In this document: positions 22,151-31,340 of the stretch, in pieces
Position numbering within the stretch: the stretch's first letter is position 1
Layout: each line of letters begins with the position of its first letter
Assembly (NCBI GenBank): GCA_963930655.1
Contig: OZ005607.1
Coordinates: 25,366,874-25,430,873, forward strand
DNA: 64,000 nucleotides
Direction: 5' to 3'
From: Myrica gale
Lineage: Eukaryota > Streptophyta > Magnoliopsida > Fagales > Myricaceae
Translations under genes and position numbers: made by a program
Notes under the pieces: generated by a model
What the model saw: only the letters and a program-made list of their open reading frames with translations
Told to the model about the DNA's origin: nothing
Database searches by the model: none

Positions 22151-22294
22151 AACTCAAACACAAACGAGAGGAATAGACCATCCTTGATACCACTACCGGG
22201 GCCTGCCTCTGATACCAATTTCTCTCTTGGTATCAGAGGCAGGCCCCGGTAGTGGTATCAAGGATGGTCTATTCCTCTCGTTTGTGTTTGAGTT
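22151..22294. repeat. Perfect 68-bp inverted repeat with 8-nt loop at viral left end
   Basis: 22151-22218 is the exact reverse complement of 22227-22294; the loop is TTTCTCTC. The right arm is the viral primer-binding region in normal orientation, and the left arm is an inverted extra copy of it. A transcript would fold into a long perfect hairpin. Confidence 0.97.
22228..22243 (+). promoter_or_regulatory. Viral primer-binding site (initiator tRNA-Met)
   Basis: TGGTATCAGAGGCAGG matches the complement of the plant initiator tRNA-Met 3' end except for one base (G for C after TCAGAG). It recurs at 30369-30384 and defines the genome start in Caulimoviridae numbering. Confidence 0.88.
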
Positions 22295-22536
22295 TTTGGC
22301 CATTTGGTCCCTCTATTTCAAGCTTCTTAGTAAATCTCCGGTAATCCCGTCTAAGATAAACCCCAACCTTAGCAGTTTAGAAGCATACCTGAACAGTAAG
22401 TCCTGCGTCCAAACAGTAAGACCAGAGAGGCCTGAGCGGAGGGGCTTGAGAGGGTATGTCCTTTTAAGTTTGTTAAGTCGAAAGGTTGAAACCTAGATAG
22501 GTTTATTGTTGATTCTTTTAAGTTGTTTGTTTTAGT

Positions 22537-25500
22537 GTGACTCTTGTGTCCCGAAGTTTAAACATGAATAGAATGTTTAGATCTACTTCTTCCACAAGTT
22601 CTAGGTCTTCTGGTTCCATTCCACCCCTTCAAGGAATTGTTAACGAAGAAGAATTTGAGGTCAATGAAGTAAACTCTTCACTCCAAGATTGGAATATCCC
22701 CAAAGTTCCCAGTAGTGAAATCTACTCTAAGTCAAGCTTCTCCCCTTTATCCTTCACAGGTAATTACCATGTTAAAACCGTAGAGCAGGTTTACGCTCTT
22801 AGTAAAACCCATGAAAAATGTCAACTTTTATCTCCTGATGTCCTTAGAAAGCATAGGGATAAAGGTTTCAAGTATATTCACATAGGTTTAGTTCAAGTTG
22901 CAGTAAAACCCTTAACCCGAAAAGGGATTGATGCGTCTGTTTTGTTGTGTCTTCGTGATGCTAGGTTCACAGATTACAGCACAAGCATCTTAGGTATAAT
23001 TGAATCCAGTCTCCACAATGGTCCAATCCATTTTGATTGTTTTCCTGATTTTACCTTAAGTTTAAGTGATAAACATCTTCTAAAAGCCTTAACCTTGAAC
23101 GTTAAAACTTCAGGTTACGAGATGTTAGAAGGAAGTCAGCCTTTAGCCTTGATCTATAGGATTTATTATAAGTGCATCCGAACCAATTTGAATGTTCATG
23201 CCTTAGTAAAAAGTCCCAAAGATCAAACCCTCTTGATTCAGAGTCATACCAGTGACGCTAACATTAGGGTCCCAAAGTCAATTGTTTGGAAAAATGTCAC
23301 CCTTCCGAATGAATGGGTCTTGGAAAATGAGACTCCTACAGCCCCAGTTCACAGTGACATAACCAAGTTAGACATGATCCAACAGTATCTTGATGGAACT
23401 GTTAGAATTAGTTTTGATGAACCACGAAGGTTCACACCCCTCAGGATTCAAGAACCAGGTAGCCAATCTGCTAGGAGATCAACTACCAGTATCAATGAAT
23501 CTGTTAGAAGAGACATCAATCTGCAACTCAAAGGAGTTCAGATTAATTCTCAGGTTAGTACTCCTTTGTATTCTGTTAAGTCACATTTACCAACCCAAGC
23601 CTCTACATCAGGACATGTAGTCGACGATGTAGAAGATGATGGTCAAGAGTCACCAACCCAAACAGATTTCGAATCTGTTAACCCACAGTTGATGACCATT
23701 AGTAAACCCTTCAGCCCAGACATGAAAACTCTAGAAGATGAATTTATGTCCGACACCAATTTAGCCAAAAGGACTCAATATAGTAAAAGTCACACGAAAG
23801 CTGAAAAACAAGTCAATTTTGATAATTGGCAGAAACTTATGATTCAATTAGGTACAAACATAAGTTTCTTTGAGTATTTGGAGAAATACAAGAACTTGAA
23901 TTGTCAAGTTCTTACTAAAGTCAAATGGACCACCACGGATAAGAATAAGTCAATTAGTGCTAGTCATCCTCCTGCTGAGACTATCATAGTAGCCCACAAA
24001 GGATCTGAGATCATAGCCTCCCCTTTTAAGATTCCAGACTCTGATAGTAAGAAACAACTGGTTGAACAAAACAATTACACCAACCAGTATCTCCAGACCA
24101 TAGGTAATCAGTTAGACAAGATTGAGCTTAAGTTAGATGGTCAATCCCCTGTCAACGAAAAGCCTCTGATCCAGTTAACAAGTAAACCCATAGGTTTAAA
24201 AACCTCTAAGTTAGAAGTCACAGCCCTTAGTAAAGTTAGTCAGATGTTAAAAGATTTAACTACAGCCGAGTCTAAAACACCTGAAAAGACTTCATCTAGT
24301 AAGCCTTCTTCTTCTCTTCAGATAGGTGCTCTCAACCAGGTTGAATCTGAATCAGCTTCAGATTCCGATCACCAAATTAGTGAAATTCAAGAACAATTTA
24401 ATCAGTTAAATGTTCATAGGATTAAGAATTATCATCCTAATCCAATGACCCTGACCAAGAATTGGTATAGTAAACCCACTCCTCCTGATCTTCAATTCGA
24501 AGAAAGGAATTTTCAAAGTCAATTCTCTGTTTCCTCTGACAAGTTATATGAATGGAATATTGATGGTTTCTCTGAACAAGAAATCCTTAATAAACTCCAG
24601 CATATGACTATGGTAGCAAATAGCTACTTAGTAAACCAATCCCTTAGTCATTCCGATATTGTTGACTTGATTGTTTCAGGTTTCACTGGCTCTTTACGCC
24701 AATGGTGGGAAAATTATCTCACCGAAGAAGATCGTGATCTTATTCGTTATGCTGTACAACATGATGAAGCAGGTTTCCCAATCTTCGATGAAGCCTTAGG
24801 TAAAGGTGTTAGTGATGGTATTAATACTCTTATTTATACCATTATTAAACACTTTCTTGGAACTCCAGGTAACATCTCAGCTCGGATCCATGATCAGCTT
24901 AGTAACCTTAAGTGTCCGACCTTAAGTGATTTTAGGTGGTACAAAGATGTCTTTATTTCTCGTGTCATGCTTAGAGATGATTGTAAAAATCCATTTTGGA
25001 AAGAAAAATTCATTAATGGATTACCCAACCTCTTTGCCCATAAGATTAGAGAAGTCTTAAGTCAACCCTCAGGAATCATAGAATATGATAACCTAACCTA
25101 CGGTGATCTTGTTAGTATCATAAACAAAGAAGGTATGAAAATGTGTATTGACATGAAGATTAGTAACCAACTTAGCAAAGATAGAAAGAAAGCTAAGTAT
25201 GAAATGGGAAATTTCTGCGAACAGTATGGTCTACCTCCCATAGCACCATCCCGAAGGAAACACCACAAAGAAAAGTCTTCCTTCAGAAAATCAAACAAGT
25301 ACCATAGGAAGTCTTTCAGGAAGTCTACTCCTCTTGAGGATAGTAAACCCAAGTTTTATAAGAAATCTTTTAGGAAAAGGTCCAAGCCTAAAACTCCTAA
25401 AGATAAAAGTAACATTAGATGTTACAAATGCAAAAAATTAGGTCATTACAGTTCAGAATGTCGTGTTAAGGAAAACATTAATTCCTTAGACATCCCCGAA

Positions 25501-28089
25501 AGTGAAAGAGTCAAATTATTTTCTATCTTAGAATTAAGAGATTCTAGTGGTAGTGATTTAGAAATAGACGACTTCCCGTCTTCTAGTTCTGTCTCCAACC
25601 CTAGTACCGATAGTGAATCTGACACCCCTAACCAGAAATTAGGATGTCAAGATAGTTGTTGTCACCCAAGTAAAACTCTTAATGTCTTAAGTCAACAAGA
25701 AGAACTTTTGATCAATTTGATCGACCAAGTTGAAGATCCAGAGCTCAAGGCTCAGTATCTTACCAAGTTAAAACATTCTTTAAGAAAACATGAAAACAAG
25801 CTAAAGGTTCCGGAAATCCAAGTCAGTCTTAATAAAATTTTAGAAAAGTTTAAGCAAACCCAGAAACCTGTAACCCTCCAGGATTTACAGACTGAAGTCC
25901 AACAAGTTAAAAAAGAAATTAAAGAATTAAAAGCAAGTAATAAAACTCTCGAACAGGAAGTCCTTCTTCTTAAAATAAATCACAAACTTAAGAGTCAAAG
26001 TCAAGCCACTTCCTCCGAGTCAGCTGAAGATTCTGATCCAGAATCTGTTCCCTCTCTTACTCCTCCTCTCCTCTATGATGAGCCTGAGTGTAGTAACAAA
26101 TTCCTTAGCATAGTGAACCGAATGCATTTTCAGAAATGGCATTCAAAGGTAACCATTATAGTCAACTCTGAATATTCTTTTGAGGTTGTTGCCCTTATAG
26201 ATTCAGGTGCTGATCTTAATTGTATTCAGGAAGGATTAATCCCCACCAAATACTATGAGAAGTCAAAGGAACGACTCCTCTCAGCCAATGGTAGTCAAAT
26301 GGGTATTAATTATAAGTTATCCAAAGCACACATCTGCAAAGATAATGTCTGCTTTAGGTCTCCGTTCGTTTTAGTAAAAAACATGCCTGATCAGAAAGTT
26401 ATTTTAGGTACTCCCTTCATTTGCCTATTGTATCCCTTTACCACCAGCAGTGAAGGTCTTACCACTAACATTCTTGGTCAACAAGTTACCTTCGAGTTCG
26501 TTAGTCCTCCCAGGCCTAGGGAACTTACCATGTTACAGGAAGCCTCCATAAGTAAAACTCTCAATTTCATTGTTAGTAAGACGCAGCATCTTGATTTTCT
26601 TAAAGAAGAAATTAAGTTCAAACGAGTTGAGGAACAACTCACAAGTCAAAACATTCAGCAACAAATTAAGTCTTTTCAATCTAGATTAGAACAACAAGTC
26701 TGTTCTGACCTTCCAAATGCTTTCTGGCATCGAAAGCAACACATAGTTAAACTCCCTTACATTCCTGAGTTTAGTGAGAAAAATATTCCCACAAAAGCTC
26801 GACCCATTCAAATGAATCAAGAGATGATGGAATTCTGCAAAACAGAAATCCAAGATCTCTTAAGTAAAAGCATTATACGACATAGTAAATCCCCTTGGTC
26901 CTGTTCTGCTTTCTATGTCAAGAAAAATGCTGAAATAGAAAGAGGAACTCCTAGGTTAGTCATCAACTACAAGCCCCTGAACAAAGTCCTCCAATGGATT
27001 AGGTATCCTATCCCAGATAAGAAAGATCTCATAGGACGCCTTTCAGGAGCCACAGTTTTTAGTAAATTCGACATGAAAAGTGGATTTTGGCAAATCCAGG
27101 TTCATGAGTCTGACAAGTACAAAACTGCATTTAACACTCATTTTGGACATTACGAATGGAATGTAATGCCCTTTGGTTTGAAGAATGCCCCAAGTGAATT
27201 CCAAAATATCATGAATGATATTTTGGATCCTTATAGTCATTTCACCATAGTTTATATTGATGATGTTCTTGTTTTCTCTAGATCCATAGAAGAACATTGG
27301 AAACATCTCAACAAGTTTCTTCATATTATTAAGTCAAACGGCTTAGTAGTCTCTGCCCCTAAGATCAAGTTATTTCAAACCAAAGTCAGATTTTTAGGTT
27401 TTAACATTTACCAAGGTCAAATACAGCCAATTGATAGAGCTATCCAGTTTGCTGATAAATTCCCCGATGTCATCCTTGATAAAACCCAGCTTCAGAGGTT
27501 CTTAGGATCCTTAAATTATATTGCGGAATTTTATCAAAATCTCCGACATCAATGCAAACCCCTTTTTGATCGTCTCCAGAAGAATCCTCCACCTTGGACG
27601 AAAGCACATACGGCTATTGTCCAGCTCATTAAGTCACATGTTAAGACACTCCCATGTCTTGGCATTCCTTCCCCGGATTCCTTCAAAATCGTCGAGACTG
27701 ATGCCTCCGAGCTTGGTTACGGTGGTATTCTCAAGCAAAAAGTCACACCAGATTCCTCTGAACAAATTGTTCGTTTTTATTCCGGCAATTGGAATCCGGC
27801 TCAGCAAAATTACAGTACTATCAAAAAAGAAATTTTGTCTATAGTACTATGTATAAGTAAATTCCAATCTGATTTATTAAATCAGAAATTCTTAATTCGT
27901 ATTGATTGCAAAAGTGCAAAATTTGTTTTGGAAAAAGATGTTCAAAATATTGCATCAAAACAGATTTTTGCTCGTTGGCAAGCAATTTTAAGTATTTTTG
28001 ATTTTAAAATTGCATACATTCCAGGGAGTCAAAACAGTATCCCTGACTTCCTTACCCGTGAATTCTTGCAGGAATCCCATGGCTCTTAA
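22537..28089 (+). CDS. Viral ORF1 polyprotein (1850 codons): MP, capsid, protease, RT, RNase H
   Basis: Single uninterrupted frame. The 30K-type movement domain covers about residues 60-265. The capsid-like region (about 670-930) contains GFTGSLRQWWENYL and is followed by a very basic stretch. A CCHC zinc knuckle lies at C962-C965-H970-C975. A coiled-coil-like Lys/Glu segment lies around 1105-1150. The aspartic protease motif DSGAD is at 1222-1226. The RT (about 1410-1660) includes FDMKSGFWQI and the catalytic YIDD at 1573-1576. The RNase H motif TDAS has its Asp at 1722. The frame ends shortly after RNase H with no integrase. The first ATG is at 22537; a second at 22564 is also possible. Catalytic residues of PR, RT and RNase H are all present, so no inactivating lesion is visible in this frame. 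Confidence 0.92.
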   Translation: MTLVSRSLNMNRMFRSTSSTSSRSSGSIPPLQGIVNEEEFEVNEVNSSLQDWNIPKVPSSEIYSKSSFSPLSFTGNYHVKTVEQVYALSKTHEKCQLLSPDVLRKHRDKGFKYIHIGLVQVAVKPLTRKGIDASVLLCLRDARFTDYSTSILGIIESSLHNGPIHFDCFPDFTLSLSDKHLLKALTLNVKTSGYEMLEGSQPLALIYRIYYKCIRTNLNVHALVKSPKDQTLLIQSHTSDANIRVPKSIVWKNVTLPNEWVLENETPTAPVHSDITKLDMIQQYLDGTVRISFDEPRRFTPLRIQEPGSQSARRSTTSINESVRRDINLQLKGVQINSQVSTPLYSVKSHLPTQASTSGHVVDDVEDDGQESPTQTDFESVNPQLMTISKPFSPDMKTLEDEFMSDTNLAKRTQYSKSHTKAEKQVNFDNWQKLMIQLGTNISFFEYLEKYKNLNCQVLTKVKWTTTDKNKSISASHPPAETIIVAHKGSEIIASPFKIPDSDSKKQLVEQNNYTNQYLQTIGNQLDKIELKLDGQSPVNEKPLIQLTSKPIGLKTSKLEVTALSKVSQMLKDLTTAESKTPEKTSSSKPSSSLQIGALNQVESESASDSDHQISEIQEQFNQLNVHRIKNYHPNPMTLTKNWYSKPTPPDLQFEERNFQSQFSVSSDKLYEWNIDGFSEQEILNKLQHMTMVANSYLVNQSLSHSDIVDLIVSGFTGSLRQWWENYLTEEDRDLIRYAVQHDEAGFPIFDEALGKGVSDGINTLIYTIIKHFLGTPGNISARIHDQLSNLKCPTLSDFRWYKDVFISRVMLRDDCKNPFWKEKFINGLPNLFAHKIREVLSQPSGIIEYDNLTYGDLVSIINKEGMKMCIDMKISNQLSKDRKKAKYEMGNFCEQYGLPPIAPSRRKHHKEKSSFRKSNKYHRKSFRKSTPLEDSKPKFYKKSFRKRSKPKTPKDKSNIRCYKCKKLGHYSSECRVKENINSLDIPESERVKLFSILELRDSSGSDLEIDDFPSSSSVSNPSTDSESDTPNQKLGCQDSCCHPSKTLNVLSQQEELLINLIDQVEDPELKAQYLTKLKHSLRKHENKLKVPEIQVSLNKILEKFKQTQKPVTLQDLQTEVQQVKKEIKELKASNKTLEQEVLLLKINHKLKSQSQATSSESAEDSDPESVPSLTPPLLYDEPECSNKFLSIVNRMHFQKWHSKVTIIVNSEYSFEVVALIDSGADLNCIQEGLIPTKYYEKSKERLLSANGSQMGINYKLSKAHICKDNVCFRSPFVLVKNMPDQKVILGTPFICLLYPFTTSSEGLTTNILGQQVTFEFVSPPRPRELTMLQEASISKTLNFIVSKTQHLDFLKEEIKFKRVEEQLTSQNIQQQIKSFQSRLEQQVCSDLPNAFWHRKQHIVKLPYIPEFSEKNIPTKARPIQMNQEMMEFCKTEIQDLLSKSIIRHSKSPWSCSAFYVKKNAEIERGTPRLVINYKPLNKVLQWIRYPIPDKKDLIGRLSGATVFSKFDMKSGFWQIQVHESDKYKTAFNTHFGHYEWNVMPFGLKNAPSEFQNIMNDILDPYSHFTIVYIDDVLVFSRSIEEHWKHLNKFLHIIKSNGLVVSAPKIKLFQTKVRFLGFNIYQGQIQPIDRAIQFADKFPDVILDKTQLQRFLGSLNYIAEFYQNLRHQCKPLFDRLQKNPPPWTKAHTAIVQLIKSHVKTLPCLGIPSPDSFKIVETDASELGYGGILKQKVTPDSSEQIVRFYSGNWNPAQQNYSTIKKEILSIVLCISKFQSDLLNQKFLIRIDCKSAKFVLEKDVQNIASKQIFARWQAILSIFDFKIAYIPGSQNSIPDFLTREFLQESHGS

Positions 28090-29524
28090 ACCTCAAGGCA
28101 AAGAACCTGCTAAGTCAACCAAGTCAGATATCCCCAAACTACTCCCGGACCATTTGTTAGTACCATTTGGTTCTACAGGTCAAACTTCAAGTAATCGTTT
28201 TCAAGTTTTAGGTCAACCAAGTCAACCAGGTCCTAGTGTTCGACCCCCTTCTATTCGACCTTCATCGGCCCTCACCCTCACAAGTCACTATGGTAAACCC
28301 ACTTACTCGGCCCTGGCCTCTTTGCCAGCAAGTCCGCCTCTAGACCCATATGCAATTATTGAGACTATGTCTCCGGCCCAGTCTCCGTTAAGACTACAAG
28401 AACCGGCCCAGTCACCGGACAAAAGACTACAAAGTAAGCCTCAAGGTAAAGTTCCTTACATTCCGAAAAATACATCGGAATTTATGGTCAAACAAGTGAC
28501 GCAACATGTATTCCACATTGAGTATGGTCATCGTTATCTGATCGGTACTCAGGTTGCACCAAGTCAAAAGGATCAAGTTGCTCTCCTTCATGCGCAACAT
28601 AGTAAATTGCTCCGAGCCTATTTGCCTCCTAAGTGGCATTTTGTCCCGGAACATCCCAACAAGTCAATCGGTTTCTACAAAGTAATCCTCCTTCATACTG
28701 AGTCAGTCCGGATTGAACCTATTATTGATAGATTTGATCCTACTCAGACAAAGGTTATTTTCCACAAGTTATTCATAGTCAATTTTATTTCTTGTACTGA
28801 ATGGGGTTCGCATCCCTCCATTCTAAAAGAATTACCAGGTCAGCCCATTGGCTTCAATTATTACGATTATATTGAAGCATGGTCAAAAGTACTACTCTAC
28901 CAAAATGAGACCTTCTCTCATTCTTGGTTCTTGAACTTTGATAACAAGTTCAAAAGTCAACTCCCCATCTGGTTTCTCCAATGGTGGAACCTGTATGGAC
29001 CAGTTACAGATATCATTCCCATCGATCTTTCAAAAGCCATTGCCAGATTTCATAATCATGGCCAAGGCACTGCTCAGGAAAGCCATTTCCCTATCCTCTG
29101 CAGATTTGTAAGTAAATACAAAGTCCCTTGGATTCTGAAATGGGATTATCAAGTCAACTCCAATATACTTGTCCGACGTTTCCATGTCAAATGGTGGGAT
29201 AAGTTCAACATCCATCGCATTGTGGATCAAGTCAACAAGGAATTTCCTGCTCCTCAAGAAGTTTCTCAATTCCTAGTTGAAAAGGTCAGTCTCCAGACTG
29301 CTCTTGCCTCGGCCATGACCCAGGCTCAAAGTAAATCTGAACTCCAAGAGTTATGCCTCCAGTTCCAGCACGAAGTCAGCAAAATCAGTGAACCAGGTTT
29401 AGATGGGCATTCTCCAGCCTCATCTCACTCATCCACTGCAAGTCAATCCAAGCCCAATTACTTGGATCCCCTGTTCCAGGATAGTCAAGACCCTTACTCA
29501 GTCGACCTTGCAGATTTTATATGA
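28079..29524 (+). CDS. Viral ORF2 (481 aa), unknown function
   Basis: Starts at ATG 28079, inside the last codons of ORF1 (11-nt overlap, +1 frame relative to ORF1), and runs without a stop to 29524. The first 150 residues are Pro/Ser-rich and probably disordered. A folded region follows (about 155-410), rich in Trp, His and Phe and including the ILKWDYQVN and VKWWDKF patches. The C-terminal tail has a heptad-like stretch, then Ser-rich sequence. I recognise no catalytic motif. Its position matches the second ORF of florendoviruses, whose role is not established. A transactivator-like role is only a guess from position. Confidence 0.85.
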   Translation: MALKPQGKEPAKSTKSDIPKLLPDHLLVPFGSTGQTSSNRFQVLGQPSQPGPSVRPPSIRPSSALTLTSHYGKPTYSALASLPASPPLDPYAIIETMSPAQSPLRLQEPAQSPDKRLQSKPQGKVPYIPKNTSEFMVKQVTQHVFHIEYGHRYLIGTQVAPSQKDQVALLHAQHSKLLRAYLPPKWHFVPEHPNKSIGFYKVILLHTESVRIEPIIDRFDPTQTKVIFHKLFIVNFISCTEWGSHPSILKELPGQPIGFNYYDYIEAWSKVLLYQNETFSHSWFLNFDNKFKSQLPIWFLQWWNLYGPVTDIIPIDLSKAIARFHNHGQGTAQESHFPILCRFVSKYKVPWILKWDYQVNSNILVRRFHVKWWDKFNIHRIVDQVNKEFPAPQEVSQFLVEKVSLQTALASAMTQAQSKSELQELCLQFQHEVSKISEPGLDGHSPASSHSSTASQSKPNYLDPLFQDSQDPYSVDLADFI

Positions 29525-29555
29525 AGCTCATGTAAAATCTGAAGACATGTAAGGA

Positions 29556-29750
29556 CAAAGTCAACCGAAAGTCAGCAAGTCAACCGAAAAGTTCAACCGA
29601 AAGTCAACCTATGAATAGTAAAATTGACTTTTTTACTATTCACCAGCTGTAAAAGCAGCCGACAGGTCACTGTTCATCCACAGTAACAACACGCGTGACT
29701 ACACAGGATCCGCGTGAATACACAGTGGCTCTCATCTGTCTTTAAATATC
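29556..29750 (+). promoter_or_regulatory. Probable pregenomic RNA promoter with W-box cluster and TATA-like box
   Basis: TTTAAATATC at 29741-29750 is the likely TATA element. Upstream, AGTCAA at 29559, 29578 and 29602 and TTGACT at 29624 make four WRKY W-box cores in 71 bp, embedded in repeats of GTCAACCGAAA. A direct repeat of GCGTGA-TACACA lies at 29693-29722. The CT-rich tract after 29790 resembles a plant transcription-start region. Confidence 0.6.
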
Positions 29751-29980
29751 GTAGCTCAAGTCATTTGTAACCAGAACTCGAACTTCGTTTTCGATTCTGC
29801 TCTCTCTCTCTCTCAAGTCTTTCTAGCCTCCCTTACGAGTCTATCCAGAGTTAGAACTATGTCTTCTTTCTTGATAGTTCTGTGTAAGTCATGTAACCAA
29901 GTAACTTGTTTATTTCCTTGATTATCAAGTAAACCAGTTACCAAGTATATCGTTGTTCTTCTTTCTTTAATATCTGCAAA

Positions 29981-30105
29981 CATGCATACCGCCAGATTGG
30001 ACGGTTTTAAGTTTCAGTTTCATACATTCATACATACCGCCAGATTGGTCGGTTCTAAGTTTCTGCACTCATGCATTACCGCCTTCATGGCTGGTTTAGT
30101 TATTT
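29981..30105 (+). repeat. Tandem repeats in the viral leader
   Basis: Three decaying units begin at CATACCGCCAGATTGG (29985), CATACCGCCAGATTGG (30033) and CATTACCGCCTTCATGG (30074); period 48 then 41 bp. They lie in the leader between promoter and primer-binding region, together with several short upstream ATGs. Confidence 0.75.
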
Positions 30106-30359
30106 TCTGCTAAGTTAATTTTCTTTTAAGACCATTAGCAAGTGGATACCAGCTAAGTGACTTTCATTGTCGATCTGCGGGTAGAACGAAGCTTGTCCCT
30201 TTCATCAGGGGGTCTCAAATTTATTTTAAATTTATATCTGCTGTTCTTCCTTTTCTTTTCTGCTTCCGCATTTCCTTTATGTCTCTATGGCTCGTCTCCA
30301 CCACTCTCTCTCTAATCACCGCTTCCGCCCTTTCAAAGTAAGCACCCTGGTCAGTCGAA

Positions 30360-30454
30360 TTTCTCTCTTGGTATCAGAGGCAGGCCCCGGTAGTGGTATC
30401 AAGGATGGTCTATTCCTCTCGTTTGTGTTTGAGGCAGGCCCCGGTAGTGGTATA
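30360..30454 (+). repeat. Right-end terminal redundancy of the viral genome plus a second partial copy
   Basis: 30360-30433 repeats 22219-22292 exactly. Immediately after, GAGGCAGGCCCCGGTAGTGG (30431-30450) starts the same region a second time and stops after 23 bases, joining to hAT sequence. Confidence 0.92.
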
Positions 30455-30478
30455 AAGGAAATGCTTAAATCCTGGAGG

Positions 30479-30482
<4 letters not shown>

Positions 30483-30510
<28 letters not shown>
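30483..30510. repeat. AT dinucleotide microsatellite, 14 units
   Basis: Pure AT repeat just outside the right viral junction. A shorter AT tract (22133-22150) lies just outside the left junction; both belong to the hAT element end. Confidence 0.9.
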
Positions 30511-30514
<4 letters not shown>

Positions 30515-31002
30515 TTTTCTATCTATTTGTGCACTAAGTTTAATGTGTTGTGATTTATAAGTTTCAACATTATGGCTTTTTTATTGTTTCTGTTCATTAT
30601 ATCTATTTTACTATAAAAATATATTCAATACACATATTTTCTACTTATAGAGTGCCAAAATCTGGCAATATAATCTCATTGTTTTTGGGGAAAATATATT
30701 TAGATTAGTTTGAAGAGTTGTTCAGCGGTAGAGTAGGTAGGAGAATTACATGTTGATTACTTGTCTCAAATTTCTCACATCCCGTGCGTAAGAGAGAGGG
30801 AGAGAGGAGATATGGAGTTTATAAATCTTTGTTCATTTATATTTCGATTACTTAATATGCTGAACATGATAGTAACCTAGTAGACATGTAAATGTTGTAT
30901 ATTTGAATAGATTAGAACGTTGGTGTTTAAATTTTTATTGTTTTTAATTTTGATTAGTGAATTGAATTGGTTGATGAATTTTCATTTTGTTTTGTTTAGA
31001 TT

Positions 31003-31340
31003 ATGGATAAGTTTTGGATAAAAAAAAGTCAGCCAATGTGGAATCGCTTATTACTCCTACTTTTGATGCGAATATTAGTTCGAAAAGACCTTGTCTTTTG
31101 TTTAGTCTGGATTATATTATTGCTGACTCAAGGTTACGTAAACTCATTGAAGAATATGATGTTGGGATTGAAGATTAAATTCGTAAGGAGTATTTGATCA
31201 AAATTTCTTGTCAATCACTTGGCTTGTTGGTCATGATTTTCCTAAGAAGCAAAATGGGAAAACAATGAGGGGTTTTAGAGAGTTATGGTTCAAAAACAAT
31301 AAGCAATATGAGAAAATAATGAGGGATTTTAGAGAGCTAT
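31003..31340 (+). pseudogene. hAT transposase N-terminal remnant (TTF/ZMYM1-like)
   Basis: After one frame change near 31050, the translation contains SSKRPCLLFSLDYIIADSRL, then an in-frame stop, then IRKEYLIK. This is the conserved N-terminal pattern of plant TTF-zinc-finger (ZMYM1-like) hAT transposases. The catalytic domain and dimerisation domain are gone. It shows that the surrounding element once belonged to this group. Confidence 0.75.

Larger units (their letters stand above)
22151..30454 (+). mobile_element. Endogenous pararetrovirus, florendovirus-like, full genome length
   Basis: Endogenous Caulimoviridae copy. Order: inverted repeat, tRNA-Met primer-binding site, ORF1 (movement protein, capsid, protease, RT, RNase H), ORF2, W-box/TATA promoter region, leader, then the primer-binding region again. 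The 74 nt at 22219-22292 recur exactly at 30360-30433, so one genome unit is 8141 bp, in the family range. There are no LTRs and no integrase, and a movement protein is present; this separates it from Ty3 elements. The two-ORF layout with a C-terminal ORF of unknown function matches Florendovirus as described by Geering and colleagues (2014). Both ORFs are open. The flanking AT tracts fit the known preference of these viruses for AT-repeat sites. Confidence 0.9.

Noticed and set aside
22537-28089. Reading the large polyprotein as a Ty3/gypsy LTR retrotransposon
   Set aside because: No integrase follows RNase H, a 30K-type movement domain is at the N terminus, and the flanking repeats are 74-nt terminal redundancy of a circular genome, not LTRs.
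30713-30830. Possible tRNA gene or SINE (GTTCAGCGGTAGAG)
   Set aside because: Box-A-like only; the box-B match is poor and no cloverleaf can be drawn with confidence.
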